From positions 62,001 through 126,000 of the forward strand of contig CAUYUJ010008557.1 in assembly GCA_963575745.1 (NCBI GenBank): a stretch of DNA of 64,000 bases, given 5' to 3'. This stretch comes from Prorocentrum cordatum (lineage: Eukaryota > Sar > Dinophyceae > Prorocentrales > Prorocentraceae). This document shows positions 9,300 through 20,084 of the stretch, piece by piece (positions within the stretch are counted from its first letter, which is position 1; each line of letters starts with the position of its first letter). The notes under the pieces were generated by a model. It was not told the origin of the DNA and did not search any database. It saw nothing but the letters and a program-made list of their open reading frames with translations. The position numbers and the translations under genes are program-made.

Positions 9300-10140
9300 T
9301 TGGGGCACTGTTTAGGCCTCCTGGGAGCTTCCTGGCCTCTCGAGGGCTTCTTTGGGCTTGTCGAAGGCCTTTGGATGCTCTTTGGTATGTTTCTTGGCCG
9401 TCTGAGGGCGTTCCTGTTTTTTTTTCCGACGCGGTCGGAAGCCGTTTTTGGGGGCCTCTTGGCGGACTTGAGGCCCTCTTGGGGCGCTTTTGGGTCGTCT
9501 TGGAGGCTGCCTCGGGCGTCTTGGAGGTATCATGGGCCGTCTTGGGGCCTTTGGCGCCGTCTGGTGGGCAGCTTGGGCCGTCCTTGAGCCATCTTGGAGG
9601 CCTCTCGGTCGCTCTTGGTTATTGGGGCCTCTTGAGCCATCCGGGGCCGTTGGAATGCCAAAAGTGAGCAAATCGCAAATCCTTCCAAAACCTTCGGGCA
9701 AATCGATGGTTTGGCCCGTTCGGGCCTTCCTTTCTGTCCTTTTTGGAGGCCTGTTGTGTTTTGGCCAAACCCTCCACCGTGCTTGGGGGTGTGGGTAAGT
9801 GTTCTCAGGGCTGCCTGTTGGGGTCTCTTGGGAGGCCTTTTTGCGAGCCTCCGGGACGCAGTTTTGGAACCTCTTGGGGGCCGTTCTGGGGCCTCGTGGG
9901 GCCTGCTTTTGGGGTTCTTAGGGTCTCCCGGGGTCTCTTGGAGGCCTCCTGGGGGCTTGGTGGCGGTCTTAGGGGCCTTTTTCGGGCGCAGGGCGCGACA
10001 AGTAAGTCCGTGTTTCCACTTTGGGGCCCGCCTTGGGGCCGTCTTGGGGTTCTCTTGGGCCGTCTCGGGGGCTTATTGAGCCGTCTTGGGACCTCTTAGG
10101 CGGTCTTGGGGCCCTCTTGGGTTTCTTGGCGCCCATGGGA
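9300..10140 (+). repeat. 11-bp-phased TCTTGG repeat tract, plus orientation
   Basis: Two long stretches (9300-9620 and 9720-10130) repeat blocks such as CGTCTTGGAGG and CGTCTTGGGGC at about 11-bp spacing or its multiples. The ORFs across it are Leu/Gly/Trp-rich low complexity. Confidence 0.75.
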
Positions 10141-10189
10141 GTCATTATTATCATTGACGACTATAGCTGCTGATGATGCCAGGACAATG

Positions 10190-10650
10190 CCATGATGCCA
10201 CCTGTGACGCCGTTGGTACTTATGGGGGCCGTGGACTTTATGAGACCAGCAGAGCTTGTGGTACTTGTGCGACTTGTGGAACCTGTGCGACCTGCGGGGC
10301 CGGTGCGACCTTCGAGGCCTGTGGGACCTATGAGACCTGTGGGACCTGGGAGACCTGCGGGCCTTGTGGGACTTGTGGGGCCAGTGGGGCCCATGGAACT
10401 TGTGGGGCCTCTGGGGCTTGTGGTGTAGGAGTTGTGGGGCCCTTGCGACCTGTACGGCCTGTAGGGTTTGTTGGGCCTGTGAGACCTGTGGGGCTTGCGA
10501 ACCCTGTAGGACGTGTGGAGCCTATGGGACCTGCGGGGTCTGTAGGACTCGTGGGGCCTGTGGGACCTCTGGTGCTTGTGGCACCTGTGGGACCCGTGGG
10601 ACCTGTGAGACTCGTGGGACCTGTGAAGCCTGTGTAACCTGTGTAACCTG
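10190..10650. repeat. 9-bp tandem repeat with collagen-like translation
   Basis: Degenerate tandem copies of a 9-bp unit close to CTGTGGGAC. The reverse strand reads Gly-Pro-Thr triplets (for example [20 protein letters not shown]) and the forward strand also gives Gly-Pro-Val triplets. A gene is unlikely because both strands are repetitive, with no start context or flanking domain. Confidence 0.85.
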
Positions 10651-10660
10651 TGCGCCCCTT

Positions 10661-11460
10661 GCTCCCGCTCGAGACGTCCTCGCTAGTCACTCACAGACGA
10701 GGCCCCCGTTCGAGACATCCTCGCGATTTGCCAGATTGTGGTGCTCAAGTATGCGTGCTACAGTATCCTGGTGACACGCTGGGATAAACAACGTGTGGTG
10801 AGGCCCCATCGGGAGAGGGCTCCCGCTCGATAATTCCTCGCGGTTCACTCGCAGACGAGGCCTCCGCTCGAGACATCCTCGCGATGTACCCCCTTGCGGT
10901 GCTCAAGTGATACGCCTGCTGCAGTATCCCGATGACGCGCTGGGATTAAAAACATGACGCGGGGGCCCCATAGGGAGAGGGCTCCCGCTCGATATCTCCT
11001 CGCCAATCACTCAAAGACGAGGCCCCCGCTCGAGGAATCCACACGATTCGCCCCCTTGGGGTGCTCAAGTGTTATGCCTGCTATTGTTTCCCGATGGCCT
11101 GCTCGGGTTAGAAACATGAGGCATGGATCCCATAGGGAGGGCCCCCCCCTTGATAATTCCTCGCGAATCACTCGCAGGCGAGGCCCCCGCTCGAGACATG
11201 CTCGCGATTTGCCTCCTTGGGGTGCTCAAGTGATATGATTGGTACAGGATCCCGATGTCTTCATTGCAAGCCACTCACAGACGAGGCTCCCGCCTGAGAT
11301 ATCCTCACGATTGGCCCTCTCGGGGTGCTCAAGGGATATGTTTGCTATGGTATCCCGATGACCCGCTCGGATTAAGAACCTGAGGCGGAGACCCCATACG
11401 GAGTGGTTCCCGCTCTAGACTTTCTCAGGATTCACTTCTACACGATGCTCCAGCTCGAGA
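10661..11460. repeat. Satellite, about 160-bp period, five copies
   Basis: Units start at about 10661, 10819, 10981 and 11141, each with GCTCCCGCTCGA or a close variant. A partial, rearranged copy follows from about 11262 and another start lies at 11406. Shared landmarks are CACTCACAGACGAGGC, GGTGCTCAAGTG and ATCCCGATGACGCGCT. Within a unit the CCCGCTCGAGA block occurs twice about 45 bp apart. Confidence 0.9.
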
Positions 11461-11780
11461 CTTCCCCCATATTGATACTGATGTGGCGATGATGATAGCG
11501 ATGATGATAACGATGAATGTGAAAAGGAGAGGAGGACGGGAGGGTGCTTGAGGTGAGGCCTGCCCGGGGTGTCCAGAGAAAACAACAACCCTACAGGATT
11601 TTGGGAAACAGCAGCCTCCGGAGACGCGGGCCGCCGGAGAGCCGCGACGCGCCCCAGACGATATGAGAATTTGGGGTCCGGGCGTCGAGATGGCATGACT
11701 TGCGGGCGGGAGGAACTGGTGCCTGGACGGGCGCGATGGTCACCCACCTGCTTGGCATGGGCATTGTCGAGTCGTTGACC

Positions 11781-12156
11781 TCAATATTGACGGGGGTCTG
11801 CGTCGCGGCGGTCATCATGGCCTCTTTGACTCTGGTGGGGAGGGCCACGGGGGTCCCGATACAGCATGCAAGTCGTTTGATCTGAAACGTATATGTGGTT
11901 GTAGTTAAAGGTGTCGAAGGCTGTGAGGACCCCTCCATTGTACTTACTCTGGTAGACGATGCAAGAACACACCTTTAGGCCAGTTCTTCTCTGCAACGTC
12001 TTCCAACTGTTTAACTGCAATGTTCGCTGGCACAGGATATGGTTCTCCTCGCTCGTATTGTAGATGCAGCTTATCACGAATAGGCGAACTGATCGTCGTA
12101 TACAAACGTTTCTCGAAGCGTGTGGCTGGAATCTCTGGCTTTCGCTTTTCAGGCAT
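11781..12156 (-). CDS. Hypothetical coding-like island, minus strand
   Basis: On the minus strand one frame (12156 to 11944) reads a basic, lysine-rich sequence beginning MPEKRKPEIPATRFEKRLYT. A second frame continues with VYQSKYNGGVLTAFDTFNYN, so one frameshift would join about 110 codons. The GC content is clearly lower than in the flanks and the residue mix is ordinary. No family is recognised. It could be a recently acquired gene fragment or an exon. Confidence 0.3.
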
Positions 12157-12660
12157 GTGAACTAAGCCACGTCAGTTCCTCAAGCCCTGAGCCTTGATGC
12201 CACGCCACGCTCAGCCTTGGGCGTGAGGTGTCGCCACGCTCACCCCCCACAGCTCGCACGACAGGTCGCGAGCTGTGCGCCCGAGCGCGAAGCAGCATCT
12301 AGACATCCTCTTGTGCGCTAGGCGGCCTGACTTTTCAAAAGGTTTTAAAAAGTCTGATGGCAATCTAAACGGTCGCATCTGTCAACCGCTTGGGGGCCCC
12401 TCCGAGGCCGGCCCCGCCTATGAGGTACCACTGGAATCTCTACGCAGGCTCACACCTGTGCTGCCACGCCGTGCTGGGGGCTTGTGCGCGTCAATGAAAG
12501 CCATTCTAAGCACAGTAAACCTGGTGGACGGGTCTGGGGCTCCCGAGCCCGGCCCTCGACATGCCACCGGGGCACGGGGGGCCGGCCGGGCCTCCAGAGT
12601 CTTGCGGCTGGCCAGGTCGGCCCAAGAGCCCGTTTCTTTATTGCTTGGGGCATGACGGGC
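12157..12660. other. Region without a recognised gene
   Basis: Mixed composition. An ORF at 12275-12655 has no recognisable motif, and no repeat stands out. Confidence 0.4.
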
Positions 12661-12801
12661 GTCATGGCCCCCGCTCCACCGCCCCCCCCCCCCCTATGAC
12701 GTAACGCTCCCCCCCCCAGTGCGCTCCGGGCACTGCCGCCGTGCGCATTGGGATCCGCGCAGGTGTCCGCGTAGGAATCCGCATAGGTGTCTGGTCCGCA
12801 G

Positions 12802-12836
<35 letters not shown>

Positions 12837-12870
12837 CGTCGTCGTCGCTCGTGGCTCGTCGCTCGTCGCT
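12802..12870. repeat. (GTC)n microsatellite
   Basis: About a dozen GTC units followed by degenerate GTCGCTC repeats. A similar GTC/GCTCGTC segment in the same orientation occurs at about 14110-14160, beyond the fold-back minisatellite. Confidence 0.9.
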
Positions 12871-13024
12871 CATCATCGTCGTGCGCGCGGACGCGGCTGG
12901 AGCCTGTTTTTGAGTCCGGGCCGATGATGGCAATCATCTTGGGGGGGATGGGGTCGATGACGTCACGTTTCGCGCCGGCGGCGTCTGGGAATGCATAGGA
13001 ATGACGAAGGCCGGGTATCACGAA

Positions 13025-13325
13025 CATGTAGGTGGCGATATGCACCACAACGCCTGTGTACATCACTGTGCCCGCGTGCACCACAGCGCCTGTGTACACC
13101 ACACCGCCGATGTACACCACAGCAGCCGCGTGCAACACAGCGTTCGTTTGTGCCACCGTGCCTGCGGGCACAGCAGCTCCTGTGTACACGACAGCGCCTC
13201 CGTACACCACATCAGCCGTGCGCAACACAGCACCATTGTGCACCACACTGCCTGCGTGCATTGTAGTGCCTGTGTACGCCACGGCGCGCGTGTGCACCAC
13301 ATCTGCCGTGTGCAACACAGCACCA
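13025..13325 (+). repeat. 24-bp minisatellite, left arm of a fold-back
   Basis: Degenerate tandem units close to CACAGCGCCTGTGTACAC, each about 24 bp (8 codons). The reverse complement of this unit forms the array at 13795-14090, so the two arrays face each other across about 470 bp. Confidence 0.85.
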
Positions 13326-13611
13326 TTGTTGTGTATATAATTTCAAAAAGAATCCTTGTGACAAAATGGAGCGCGTGTGGATGTCAGAGAAAGCAATGGA
13401 AAGCAATTCCTCATGGACGAAGGAGCGCCGCTGGAATCTACGAGTCCCCCCGAGTCCGCCCGCATCACCCTAACTCCCATTGGCGTCCAGGAGGCTCCAG
13501 CTAAACTGGCCGTCCGAGAACCAAGTGGACCGATTCAATCGACCATTCTGCGGTGCACGCTGCGATGCGCACGTGCGTTGTAACGCCAAGCCGCACGACA
13601 GGGGGTAAGAA

Positions 13612-13700
13612 GGAGGAAAAGGAGGTGGACGAGGAGGAGGAGGAGGATGAGGAAGAGGAGGAGGAGGAGGAGGAGGAGGTGGAGGAGGAGGGAGGAGGGA
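13612..13700. repeat. (GGA)n purine tract
   Basis: GAGGAGGA-type repeats giving poly-Glu on the plus strand and poly-Ser or poly-Pro on the minus strand. It lies between the two fold-back arrays. Confidence 0.95.
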
Positions 13701-13794
13701 AAAACATCGCATTCGATTCTCAGAACTTTCCTGGCGTGGCGTTTAGTCGTCCGCAGCAGATCCTGACGTACATGCTCCTTCTACCTGTCCTATG

Positions 13795-14090
13795 CACGCA
13801 GGCACTGTGGTGTACACCAGCGCTGCGTTGCACGCGGATGCTGTGGTGTAGACAGGCGCTGTGGCGTGCACAGGCACTGCGGTGCACGCAAGCACAGTGG
13901 TGTACACAGGCGTTGTGTTGCACATGGCTGCTGCTGCGGTGTATGTACCCCAGCGCTGTAGTGCTCCCAAGTATTGTGGTATACGCGGGCGGTGCGTTAC
14001 ACACGGCTGTCGCGGTGTACGCAGGCGCTGTGGTGCACACGCGCGGTGTGGTGCACGCGAGCGTTTGTGGTGCACAGGCGCAATGGGCAG
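13795..14090 (-). repeat. 24-bp minisatellite, right arm of a fold-back
   Basis: Units such as GGCGCTGTGGTGTACAC are the reverse complement of the 13025-13325 array. Together they could form a long imperfect stem-loop. The peptide repeats in several frames are by-products. Confidence 0.85.
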
Positions 14091-14274
14091 ATCCCCACTT
14101 ACATGCTGCTCGCGTCGTCGTCGTCGCTCGTCGCTCGTCGCTCGTCTCGTCGTGCGCGCGGGCGCGGCTGTGGTGCCGGAGCCACACGGCGGGGGGGGGC
14201 GTCACGTCATACACCCCCCCCGCCTTCCCCCCCCCATGACGCCTGTCATCGCCGAACATAAAGAAACGCGCTCC

Positions 14275-15560
14275 AAGATGGCTCCAAGCGGTCCTAAAGA
14301 TGTCTCCAAGGCACCTCCAGACGAGACAACGAAGCCCCGCTACGGCCGATGACGGCTCCGTGGCGAGCCGAAAACATTCCCAAGAGGCTCCCGACAGGCA
14401 TTTTGTTATTGTAGGTCGCTGTGTGATTTTTGTGTGCTCGCCTTTTCGGCCTTCGGGCTGCCCCAGACACCTCCAGAAAACCCAAGAACCGTTCCGCAGG
14501 GAACCCGATGGGCCCAGCGCGGCCCAGGAACCGCCGGAGACACCCCGAGGGCGTCCGAAGGCATCCCCACGAGGCTTTCAGCAGACACTGACTGCTCGTT
14601 GCTGTTTTTATCCCCATCGGTTTTTGTATGATTTTCGCATGCTCTCCTCCTCGGCCCCAAAGTTCCACATATCGTTCCCAGACGGCCTAACCGGGCCTAC
14701 GAGAAGTCGAGACGGGCCCAAGACGGTCAAAGTTGGCCCCACGCGTCACCCTGCAAGGCCTCCCCAGCGTTCAAGACGGCCAAGGGTAGGCTCCGCGAGT
14801 TCTCCGAGTCTGGGGCTAGTGCAAGTTTTTGCTTTCGTTGCCTTGCGGTCGGCCTTGCTCGCGTTGTGCGTTCTGGATCGCCCCCTTGAGGGGCAGCGGA
14901 TTCCTCCTTCTCCTCTGCTTGGTTTCTGGGGCAAGGAAAGCGTCCAAGACGGCCGAGGTGCTCCCCCAGATGTCCCAAGAGGGCCTCCAAGTCGGCCGCC
15001 GTGCTCTCAAGATGTGTCCGCACGGCCCCAGATGTGCCCAGGTCGGCCCAGGAGCCGCTGGAGCACCCCCAAGGGCGCCCGAATGCATGCCCAATAGTCC
15101 CCCCTGACAGACACATGGCTGTTATTCTTCAATGCGTTGTCGCATGTCTTTCGCATACGTGTGTTTTTTCGGTGTCGGAGTGTCCCAGACAGCTCGAGAA
15201 ACCACCGAGGTCGCTCCCAGCTGGCCTTAACGCCCCAAGAGGGTCCCAAGACGGGCCCAGGAAAGCCCAAGCTGGCCCTGAGACACCACAGGAGGGCCAC
15301 CAGATTGGTTTCAGACCGTCCGAGAAGACCCTCGCCAGCCCGAGATAAGCTCCAGACAGCCCCTAAAAACCCAATAACCTCCCACCCCAAGGGAGCCCAG
15401 ACGGACCCAAGATAACCGAAGAAGGCCTACGATGGCCCACCCCAAGACGTACCCAACACAGCTCGAACAGACCTTTACGAGGCTCTTGGACACGCCCCTT
15501 GGCACGTCCTCTGGCGCGTCCCCTCGCACGTCCCCCGGGTCTCTCAGGCTGCCTTCAGAC
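14275..15560 (-). repeat. 11-bp-phased TCTTGG repeat tract, minus orientation
   Basis: CCAAGA/CCAAG blocks recur at 11-bp steps, for example CCAAGATGGCT then CCAAGCGGTCC. This is the reverse complement of the family seen in plus orientation elsewhere. Short non-repeat inserts lie at about 14395-14450, 14590-14650 and 14810-14900. No gene is recognised. Confidence 0.75.
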
Positions 15561-15648
15561 AGTTCAAGACACCATCCCGAATAACCAATCAGGCCAGGCC
15601 AGCCCAAAGCTTTCACCATTTCCACCGCCACTTGCCCCCCAGGCAATG

Positions 15649-16066
15649 TCAAAGTCTCCCATGACGTTCGCCCTGGACCCGAGAACAGCCCCTCCAAAGG
15701 TCCGTGGACCTTTCCGTACTCCCTTTCTGTTTTTCCGTTTGCCTAGGAGCATGCGCCCAGCGCATTAAGACTTTGTTTTTTCTGCGTTTCTGGTTGACCT
15801 TGAGTGGTGGGCAGTTCACATCGTACGCCGAGTGAAAGACATTTCCCAACGTCTTTCTGCTAATGCGCGTGACCCTCCCCATCTTCTTCATCGCAGCGAT
15901 TCTCACTGGTACTCTCCATTCGAAAGTCACCTCCTCGAGGGTCGACGGAATAATTCCTCCTTGACGCACCTACGGACGTGCCGGTAGGGCGATTCGTATG
16001 AGATTTCCTCGGCGATTCTGATCCCAAGGCTCCTACGTTTCCGACAGTAACGCGGGTGGGCGGCAC
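15649..16066 (-). CDS. Weak hypothetical ORF, minus strand
   Basis: Two overlapping minus-strand frames contain ordinary-looking sequence (for example EVTFEWRVPVRIAAMKKMGR and ESTSENRCDEEDGEG), with lower GC than the flanking tracts. No family and no clear start are evident. It may equally be non-coding. Confidence 0.18.
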
Positions 16067-16590
16067 TCGCTGCTCAAACTTCAGCTCTCTCTTTCACGGT
16101 GCGCACATCCTCCTTCGGCGGCGAAATCCGAACCCTCCCCTCGCCGATCAACGTCTCAAGCAATTCGATGGGCGGCGGGCACGTCGCGAGGTCCGAACTC
16201 TGCCCCCGCCCCCCATCGATTCAGGGGGATCGATGGTTGGTGGGGCCGGGGTCCGAATGTCGCAGCCTACTTCCTCAACGTTTCCAACGGCTCCACGGAT
16301 GGAGAGCGGGCGGTTGCCCAAATGTCGATCTAGACTTCGCGGCGCGCCCGCTCGCACATTCGTGCTGGCAGCCTTCAACAGCTGCTCGGATGGAGGGCGG
16401 CCAGTTCTCAAAGTGTGGCTCTCACGCGGGGCTTTCTTGCATGTTCTGTCCCGGCGCGTCAAATTGTGCAACCATGCGTGGGTGGAGGGCGGTTCCTCCT
16501 TTCCAAAAAGCAGCGTGGATCCATCTTGGGCTGGCCTCCCGACAGGTGGCTGGTGTGCCACGCTGTTCGGGCCCTCCAGATCGAGTCCGA
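16067..16590. other. Region without a recognised gene, weak internal repetition
   Basis: Phrases like CGGATGGAGGGCGGCCAGTT and related GGTGGAGGGCGG blocks recur at about 100-130 bp, suggesting an old, strongly diverged tandem repeat. No coding motif is recognised. Confidence 0.4.
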
Positions 16591-16594
16591 GCTC

Positions 16595-17345
16595 GACAAG
16601 GTGGCCCCCACAGTGGCCCAAGATGGCGTCCCGAGGGGACCCAAGACAGCCCAAGATGCCCCGAGGACGGCCCGAGTGGATTGAAAGACGGCCCCAGAAG
16701 CCTCCAATATTGCATTGGGGGCCCTCAAGACGAGCCTCCAGGGCGGCGGAACTCAATGAGTTACTTTAGGCAACTGTCTCTGGGGCTATCTTTGACGATC
16801 CAGCGCAGACCCTCGGATACCCGCTACAAAAGACAATCTAGATTGGACCTCGAAATTGCAATCGTGCAAGTTGCTTCAGGTGTCCGACGGATTTTCGCAG
16901 TATCGCTTTTCGTAGGGCAGCGTCCGAGACGGCAAGAGGCCCCCCAACCAGACGGCCCAAGATGCGCCGAAGAGAGTGTCCCAAACGGGCCCCAAGAGTC
17001 GGCGGCGAGCCCGGGGTGGAAGTCAGAAGGAGCGGGCCCTCTCAGAAGGCTCGGAAGTCCTCGGGCCTTCTGAGAAGTTTTCTGAGCCTTCCCCGAAGAC
17101 GCAGACAACTTCTCAGAAGGTATGAGGGCTTCTGAGGAGCACCGCCGCCTTCTGAGGAGGCCTTCTCTTTCTTACTTCTCCCCCCCTCGCTCGCCGCGGG
17201 CAGTCCAATAGGGTCTCAGGACCACGAGGGCGCCAAGATGACTCCAGGGCGGCTCCAGTATGCTCCCCCAACACTGCCTCGAAGAGTTCCAGACGGCCCG
17301 CGAGGGCTCCGAGACAGCTCAAGAGGGGCATGAGGTCGCCGAGGA
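16595..17345 (-). repeat. 11-bp-phased TCTTGG repeat, minus orientation (patchy)
   Basis: Patches at about 16595-16760, 16915-17005 and 17215-17345 repeat CCAAGATG-, CCAAGACAG- and CCAGAC-type blocks near 11-bp spacing. A CTTCTGAGAAG-type purine/pyrimidine repeat lies between them at about 17035-17165. Confidence 0.6.
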
Positions 17346-17439
17346 CAGCCTCCTCCATGTTCCTCATCGCCTCTTCCCTGCCAGGAGGTCGCAAACGTGC
17401 GCCAACTGAACCGCCATATCATCAGATTCGGTCCACACC

Positions 17440-17645
17440 CTCGGGCACTCTCTATTATTCAGGAAAGAACAAACGGCCCTTGAAATGTAGACCTGCCCGG
17501 CGCACCCCCAAAGGTAGAACCCCGCCTTTCGCGCGCGGTCTACATATCAAGGTCTTTAAGGTCGGGGTCTACATTTCAGGGTGCTTATGTCTCGCGAGGG
17601 TCGACATTTCAGGGTCTGTTTGGTCGGGGTATACATTTGAACTCC
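17440..17645. repeat. Degenerate minisatellite at the left edge of the recombinase element
   Basis: Four imperfect copies of GGTCTACATTTCAGGGTC occur between about 17538 and 17640. A related copy, GGTCTACACTTGGGGGTCTG, lies just right of the element at about 24412-24431, which would fit insertion into this repeat. Confidence 0.6.
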
Positions 17646-17674
17646 CTTGCGTGGGTCTTGAGGGTGCGTGCACT

Positions 17675-17755
17675 GTGCGCTGTAATGACTTAGCGGGGTT
17701 TGGGGTGTCGGTCATATCGATCCACATCGTTGTTGCTCCGCAGTCATCCTGGCCC
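17675..17755 (+). repeat. Split direct repeat A1 (81 bp)
   Basis: Begins GTGCGCTGTAATGACTTAGC and ends CATCCTGGCCC. It matches A2 (24221-24301) with six substitutions and no indels. The end of A1 overlaps an open frame (VILALWFWH) leading into the gag-like ORF. Confidence 0.9.
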
Positions 17756-19467
17756 TATGGTTCTGGCACCGACTTCAGTCGGTGATCGGGGTCCTTCTTG
17801 CCACCTTGACCATCATCCTGCGGGACGCTGCTGAGCGGCAGTGGTCCTCTGGCCCTGCGGTGCCACCTGGGGACCACGCCTACTGGGTGCCACCGCCTGC
17901 GCCCGCGACGAGGCTGGAGGTGACCTGCCCCGAGGCGACCATCAGCCCTGACGTGGTGGAGGACATCGCTGGGCGTGTGAGGTCCGAGGCGTGCGTGTGC
18001 GAGCTCAGCTGCGACTCGGCCGAGCGCGACACGAGGCTCTTCGCCATCGCCACGCTCACAATGTGCACGGGCCATTTTTTCGTCCTCGCGATCTTCAGTG
18101 GCTGGCGCTGGGCTTGCGCCAGACGGGATGGCGCTCGTCGCAGCCCGTCGGGCATGCCTCGGGGACACATGGAGGCCTTTTTCGGTGCAGGAATTGTCGA
18201 ATAGACTGCAGCCTGGGCGGATCCTGGCTATCAAATACCCAGGGAAGGGTCCTCACCCCCGATGGGGATCTCTTCGAGGAAAATATCTTGATGGAGGCCG
18301 ACGAGGCCGAGATGCTGGTGATGCTGGATATCGCTGGAACCTGCCCTCACGCGCTGCGTGGCAAGTTCTACAGGTTCGCGGGCGGCGCTTATCCTGACGA
18401 CGACTGTGTCCGCCGTGAACCCCAGTTGGCCGTGGCGAAGATGCGGTCTGCGGGACAGGAACCTCCTGCCCCCACGCACTTCGTGAACGCGGATGGCGAG
18501 CTGGCTCCGCTGCTTGGCGTAGGGAGGCGCCTTCGCCGAGGGTGGTGTGGCTGGTAACGGAGAACGCCAAGAGACACGAGACCATGGGCATGGATGTGTC
18601 TCCGCGAGCGGGAGGCGCGATCGTCACGTCGCCGGGCGGCCTCGTCCTCAGGCACGGCGCCGTCTTGCGCGTCCAGGCGGTTGCCAGCAGCGAGTTCGTG
18701 GAGTCCATGAAAAAATTCAGGGCGCGCTACTCGGGGTCGGCCGCCGCGGCTGGGCCGTTGGCCCTATATGCCCGACCAGAGGAGGGGCCTCCTTCTCATG
18801 GTGACGACGTCCGTACCCTGTATGTCGGCTACGATGAGCTGGGCGAGAGGTTCAAGAGCTGGAAGAAGGCCGTGGAGGAGAGCAGGGAGGATCCGATTAC
18901 GGCCATGGAGGTCCAGGGTCCTGCTGGGGCTTTCCATCTCGCTCGCCACACGGAGCGCTACGGCAGAGACCCGAGTCGCTGGTGGCACCAGTTCGCGAGG
19001 GGCAACAACATCTCGTAGACCGACCGCGTCTACCATGATATGATTACCCTGGTGGGGAGTTTCAGGCTGTTCGGAGAGTAGGACCAGCTCAACCGGGGCA
19101 CGTCGGCTGGCATCGAGAAGATGGTGCGACGCATGCTGGGCGTGATCGACGCCTACTCGGCAGCGGCGCCCCTTCTTTGCACGTGGCTGTCGCGTGCGAG
19201 TGCGAGGCCAACTACAGCGACGCCATCGCCCGTGCCCTGCGCAAGCGGGGCATCAATAAGCTGAGGGACCATGGCGAGATCGAGGGCGCTCGGACGCGCC
19301 AGCTGCGGCCTGCGGCCGAGGGCGCTGACGCTGGAGGCGGCCAGGGCGCTGCCGGCGGCGGCCGAGGTCGCGGCGGCAGCAACGCAGCAGGTCAGGGCGG
19401 GCGGGGCGGAAGGATGATTGACGCGGATGACCGGCGGTGGGCGGGCCCTCGCGCCACGACCCGCTGA
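17740..19467 (+). pseudogene. Gag-like region of the recombinase retrotransposon
   Basis: The first segment (to 18204) starts with a hydrophobic stretch, VILALWFWHRLQSVIGVLLA, and has a second one (TGHFFVLAIFSGWRW), so a membrane-associated N-terminus is plausible. The second (about 18250-18530) contains CPHALRGKFYRFAGGAYP, and the third (18542 on) contains VRTLYVGYDELGERFKSWKK. After a TAG at 19016 the same frame resumes with SFRLFGE, a stop, then DQLNRGTSAGIEKMVRRML, which I recognise from gag-like ORFs of dinoflagellate retroelements. A Gly/Arg-rich tail (to 19467) would fit RNA binding. At least two frameshifts and two stops are present. Confidence 0.5.
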
Positions 19468-20084
19468 AGGTGGGATTTTCGGGCGCCAGGGCGCCCTCGT
19501 CTCGTCGAACAGTTCCCGCTGGCCTTTTCTCGGCGCGAACTTGCCCCAGCTGCTGGCGGCCGACGTCGCGGGCGTTGCCGCGCCCGAGGTCGCGTCCGAC
19601 AGTTAGTTGCGGATTCTTGCAGTGCGCGTGAGTTGCTTGAGACGGGTTCCAATCGCCCGCCTGGCGCCCCAGGGCGGCCGAGTCGCGCCGGCTGGAGCTG
19701 CGACCTTTCTTCGCGGGGGGCTGCGCTTCAGCTGGGCGAGGGCCCGGCATGCCTGGAGGCGCTGGCGGAGCCCCAGGTTCGCGACGGCGCTCGGTTGCCC
19801 AACAATCCGCCAGAAGCGGCCCTTCGGGAGTTGCTCTGTGACAAGGCGTCTGGCTACAGGATGGGCGCTTATTCGACAGCGCTCGCGCCGTGCCGACGCG
19901 GTCGGGCCCCCTCGCCCGAGGCGAGGACTAGCGCCCTCAGCATCTCGGACTTCGTCGGGGGCCGTGGCCGACGCTATCTGGAGGGCGCATGTGGGCGCAT
20001 GCTGGACCCTACTGCCAGCGACAGTTTTGACGATGGTGCTGGGCGACGCTGCGGCGACCCCCAACTCGCCGGCATCCCCTCGCT

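Noticed and set aside
8904-9308. Poly-His or poly-Met ORFs over the GAT repeat
   Set aside because: Pure trinucleotide translation, different on each frame, with no unique sequence attached.
10161-10690. Collagen-like gene on the minus strand
   Set aside because: The Gly-X-Y pattern also appears on the plus strand. It is a consequence of the 9-bp unit, and no propeptide or signal sequence flanks it.
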